Below, in pieces: positions 4,274-6,199 of a stretch of 6,199 bases of DNA. The DNA is taken from the NCBI GenBank assembly GCA_013815405.1, contig JACDGF010000141.1, forward strand, positions 1-6,199, given 5' to 3'. Origin of the DNA: Caulobacteraceae bacterium (GTDB taxonomy: Bacteria; Pseudomonadota; Alphaproteobacteria; Caulobacterales; Caulobacteraceae). Made by a program: the position numbers and the translations under genes. The notes under the pieces are model-generated. The model searched no databases, was not told the origin of the DNA, and was given only the letters and a program-made list of their open reading frames with translations. Every line of letters starts with the position of its first letter. Position 1 is the stretch's first letter.

Positions 4274-6199
4274 ATGTTGCGACGCGACGTGATGAAGACG
4301 GCCATCGGCGCCGCCCTGGCAGCGGGTCCCGCGCGGGCGTTCGCGGGGGCGGCGGGTCCCTGGGCGCCGCCGGCCAAGGGCGCCGTGCGGATGATCGAGA
4401 ACAGCTTCATCCCCATGCCCGACCAGGTGCGACTGGCCTGTCAGCTTTGGCTGCCGGCGAACGCCGCGGAGCGGCCCGCGCCGGTGGTTCTCGAATACAT
4501 CCCCTATCGCAAGCGGGACCGTTACCGCGCCTTCGACCTGCTCTGGGGCCAGGCCCTGGCTCAATACGGCATCGCCTACGCCCGGCTGGAGACCCGCGGC
4601 TCGGGCGATTCCTCCGGCATCCTGACGGACGAATACCTTGAGGGCGAACAGCACGACGCGGCGGTCGCCATCGCCTGGCTGGCCAGCCAGCCCTGGTGCA
4701 ACGGATCGGTCGGCATGCGGGGTGTTTCCTGGGGCGGCTTCAGCACCCTTCAGGCCGCGGCGCTCGACCCGCCGGCGCTCAAAGCGATTATGCCCATGTC
4801 GGCGTCGGACATGCGCTACACCGACGACGCCCACTACATCGGCGGGGCCTTCGCCCTCACCGGGCTGAAATGGGCGACCAGCTTCAAGGTGGTGACGGCC
4901 GCGCCGCCCGACCCGCTCATCACCGGCGCGGGTTGGAAGGCGGCGTGGAAAAAGCGGCTGGACGCCACCCCGCCCATCGCCGCGCGCTGGCTGGGTCACC
5001 AGACCAACGACGCCTATTGGCGCCAGGGATCGGTGGCGTTGGACTGGTCGGCGATCAAATGCCCCGTCTATGTCGTCGGCGGGCTGGTGGATTCCTACGG
5101 CAATGAGATCCCCCGCCTGCTGGCCAATCTGAAGGTCCCCCGCAAGGGGCTCTACGGGCCTTGGCAACACGGCTATCCGTGGCCGGCGACGCCCGGCCCC
5201 GGCCTCGACTGGGCCTTCGAGGAAGTGCGCTGGTGGCGCCATTGGCTGATGCGGGAGGAGACCGGCATCATGGCCGAGCCGATGCTCCGCGCCTACATGC
5301 CTGACGCCACGGCCGCCGAGGTCGCCCCCGGGCCGATCCCCGGGCGCTGGGTGTCCGAGGCCCGATGGCCGTCGCCGGGCGTTCGAATGCGCCACTTCCA
5401 TTTTGGCGGGGGCGCCCTGCACGACGCGCCGCAACCGGCCCAGATCGCCACCTGCGCCGGCGACACGGTGGTCGGTCTTGGCAAGGTGGAGTGGGTGCCC
5501 TTCGCCCCGACCGAACTGCCTTCCGAGCAATCGGCGGACGACGCCCGCTCGCTGGTCTTCGACAGCCCGCCCCTGGCGGAGGATCTGGAGATGCTGGGGG
5601 CGCCGTCGCTTCGCGTGCGCGTCGCCAGCGACCGGCCCGTCGCCCATCTCGCCATCCGCCTCTGCGAGGCGACGCCGGCGGGCAAGTCTTGGCTGGTGAC
5701 CTACGGGCTTCTGAACCTCACCCATCGCGACGGCCACGAGCTTCCAAGCCCGCTCGCGCCGGGGCGCGCCTATGACGTCGAGATTCCGCTGAACTTCGGG
5801 GCCCACCGCTTCAAGGCCGGCCATCGAATCCGCGCCGCACTGTCCGAAAGCCTGTGGCCCTTGGTGTGGCCCTCGCCGGAGGTGGCGACCCTGACCCTGG
5901 ACCTCGCCGCCGCGCGCCTGTCCGTGCCGGTGCGCGCGCGCCGGGCGGCGGAAGCGGCGATGCCGCTCCCGCTGGCGCCGCCCATGCCGCCGGACGCAAA
6001 AGGCTGGCCGGCCATGGATATCACCGAAACCGGCGGCCGGGTCCGGGTGGTCGAGACCTGGCCGCTCTCCACCGACGAGGTGAAGGAGATCGGCGAAACG
6101 GTTTCGGGGGCCGGGCCCGATGTCGTGCTGTCGATGACCGCCAAGGATCCCATCAGCTGCGAGTGGCGGGCGGAGCAGACCGCGCGTTTCCAGCGCCCC
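4274..6199 (+). CDS. CocE/NonD family serine hydrolase with Tat signal (3' partial)
   Basis: An alpha/beta hydrolase of the CocE/NonD (peptidase S15-like) family, which hydrolyses acyl esters or amides; the actual substrate cannot be told. An open frame of 642 codons runs to the window edge. Residues 1-24 look like a Tat signal: LRRDVMKTAIGAALAAG then ARAFA, with cleavage plausible after Ala22 or Ala24, so the enzyme should be periplasmic. Catalytic domain: EYIPYRKRD (74-82, Tyr78 is the likely oxyanion residue), TRGSGDSSG (107-115), then the nucleophile elbow GVSWGGF (150-156, Ser152), Asp273 in LVDSYGNE and His299 in GPWQHGYPW. The C-terminal jelly-roll (PepX_C-like) occupies roughly residue 340 onward, including LVFDSPPL at 427. 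Relatives run to about 670-700 residues, so a few dozen residues are missing at the right edge. The start is supported by AAGGAA (4263-4268) five bases before the ATG. It is divergent from the MDR gene. Confidence 0.93.
   Translation, partial: MLRRDVMKTAIGAALAAGPARAFAGAAGPWAPPAKGAVRMIENSFIPMPDQVRLACQLWLPANAAERPAPVVLEYIPYRKRDRYRAFDLLWGQALAQYGIAYARLETRGSGDSSGILTDEYLEGEQHDAAVAIAWLASQPWCNGSVGMRGVSWGGFSTLQAAALDPPALKAIMPMSASDMRYTDDAHYIGGAFALTGLKWATSFKVVTAAPPDPLITGAGWKAAWKKRLDATPPIAARWLGHQTNDAYWRQGSVALDWSAIKCPVYVVGGLVDSYGNEIPRLLANLKVPRKGLYGPWQHGYPWPATPGPGLDWAFEEVRWWRHWLMREETGIMAEPMLRAYMPDATAAEVAPGPIPGRWVSEARWPSPGVRMRHFHFGGGALHDAPQPAQIATCAGDTVVGLGKVEWVPFAPTELPSEQSADDARSLVFDSPPLAEDLEMLGAPSLRVRVASDRPVAHLAIRLCEATPAGKSWLVTYGLLNLTHRDGHELPSPLAPGRAYDVEIPLNFGAHRFKAGHRIRAALSESLWPLVWPSPEVATLTLDLAAARLSVPVRARRAAEAAMPLPLAPPMPPDAKGWPAMDITETGGRVRVVETWPLSTDEVKEIGETVSGAGPDVVLSMTAKDPISCEWRAEQTARFQRP

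Noticed and set aside
3333..4292. 319-codon + strand frame opposite the MDR gene
   Set aside because: No recognisable domain and a composition typical of an antisense shadow; the minus-strand MDR is unmistakable.
4142..5824. 560-codon open frame on the minus strand opposite the hydrolase gene
   Set aside because: It is Arg/Gly/Pro-rich low-complexity translation antisense to a clear CocE/NonD gene with an intact triad. Long shadow frames are expected at this GC content.

Overview
This is a very GC-rich window (roughly 70% by eye) with alphaproteobacterial-looking proteins. A member of the Caulobacterales, such as a Phenylobacterium or Caulobacter relative, would fit, but that is an impression from protein style and not a search result. 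It holds five protein genes. There are no RNA genes, CRISPR array, insertion-sequence transposase or phage genes. Most of it is an ordinary metabolic and hydrolase neighbourhood with several local oddities.

Layout: (1) 110-1093, + strand: an S41-family peptidase of the IRBP/tricorn-like type, without its expected signal peptide. (2) 1138-1219: an 82-bp non-autonomous inverted-repeat element (REPIN or MITE-like) between two convergent genes. (3) A leftward run of three genes: a zinc-free medium-chain dehydrogenase/reductase (4052 to 2974, broken by a one-base frameshift near 3181), a short-chain dehydrogenase-like protein with non-canonical active-site residues (2782 to 2060), and a dimethylarginine dimethylaminohydrolase (DDAH, 2038 to 1202). 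(4) A divergent intergenic region, 4053-4273. (5) 4274-6199, + strand: a Tat-exported CocE/NonD-type serine hydrolase that runs off the right edge.

How the parts relate: the SDR-like and DDAH genes are only 21 bp apart and are very probably cotranscribed. The MDR gene is 191 bp upstream on the same strand and may or may not belong to that unit. DDAH hydrolyses methylated arginines to citrulline and a methylamine. Nothing in the sequence ties the two oxidoreductases to that reaction. The hydrolase and the S41 peptidase are separate transcription units.

Most interesting points: the inverted-repeat element supplies the stop codon of DDAH and part of a 21-residue C-terminal tail beyond the normal family end. 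The MDR frameshift looks like loss of one base. The SDR lacks the Ser and Tyr-x3-Lys catalytic residues. The 8-mer TCACGACA (or its complement) occurs four times, always between genes. I see no clear sign of an undescribed multi-gene system such as a defence island or a new biosynthetic cluster.
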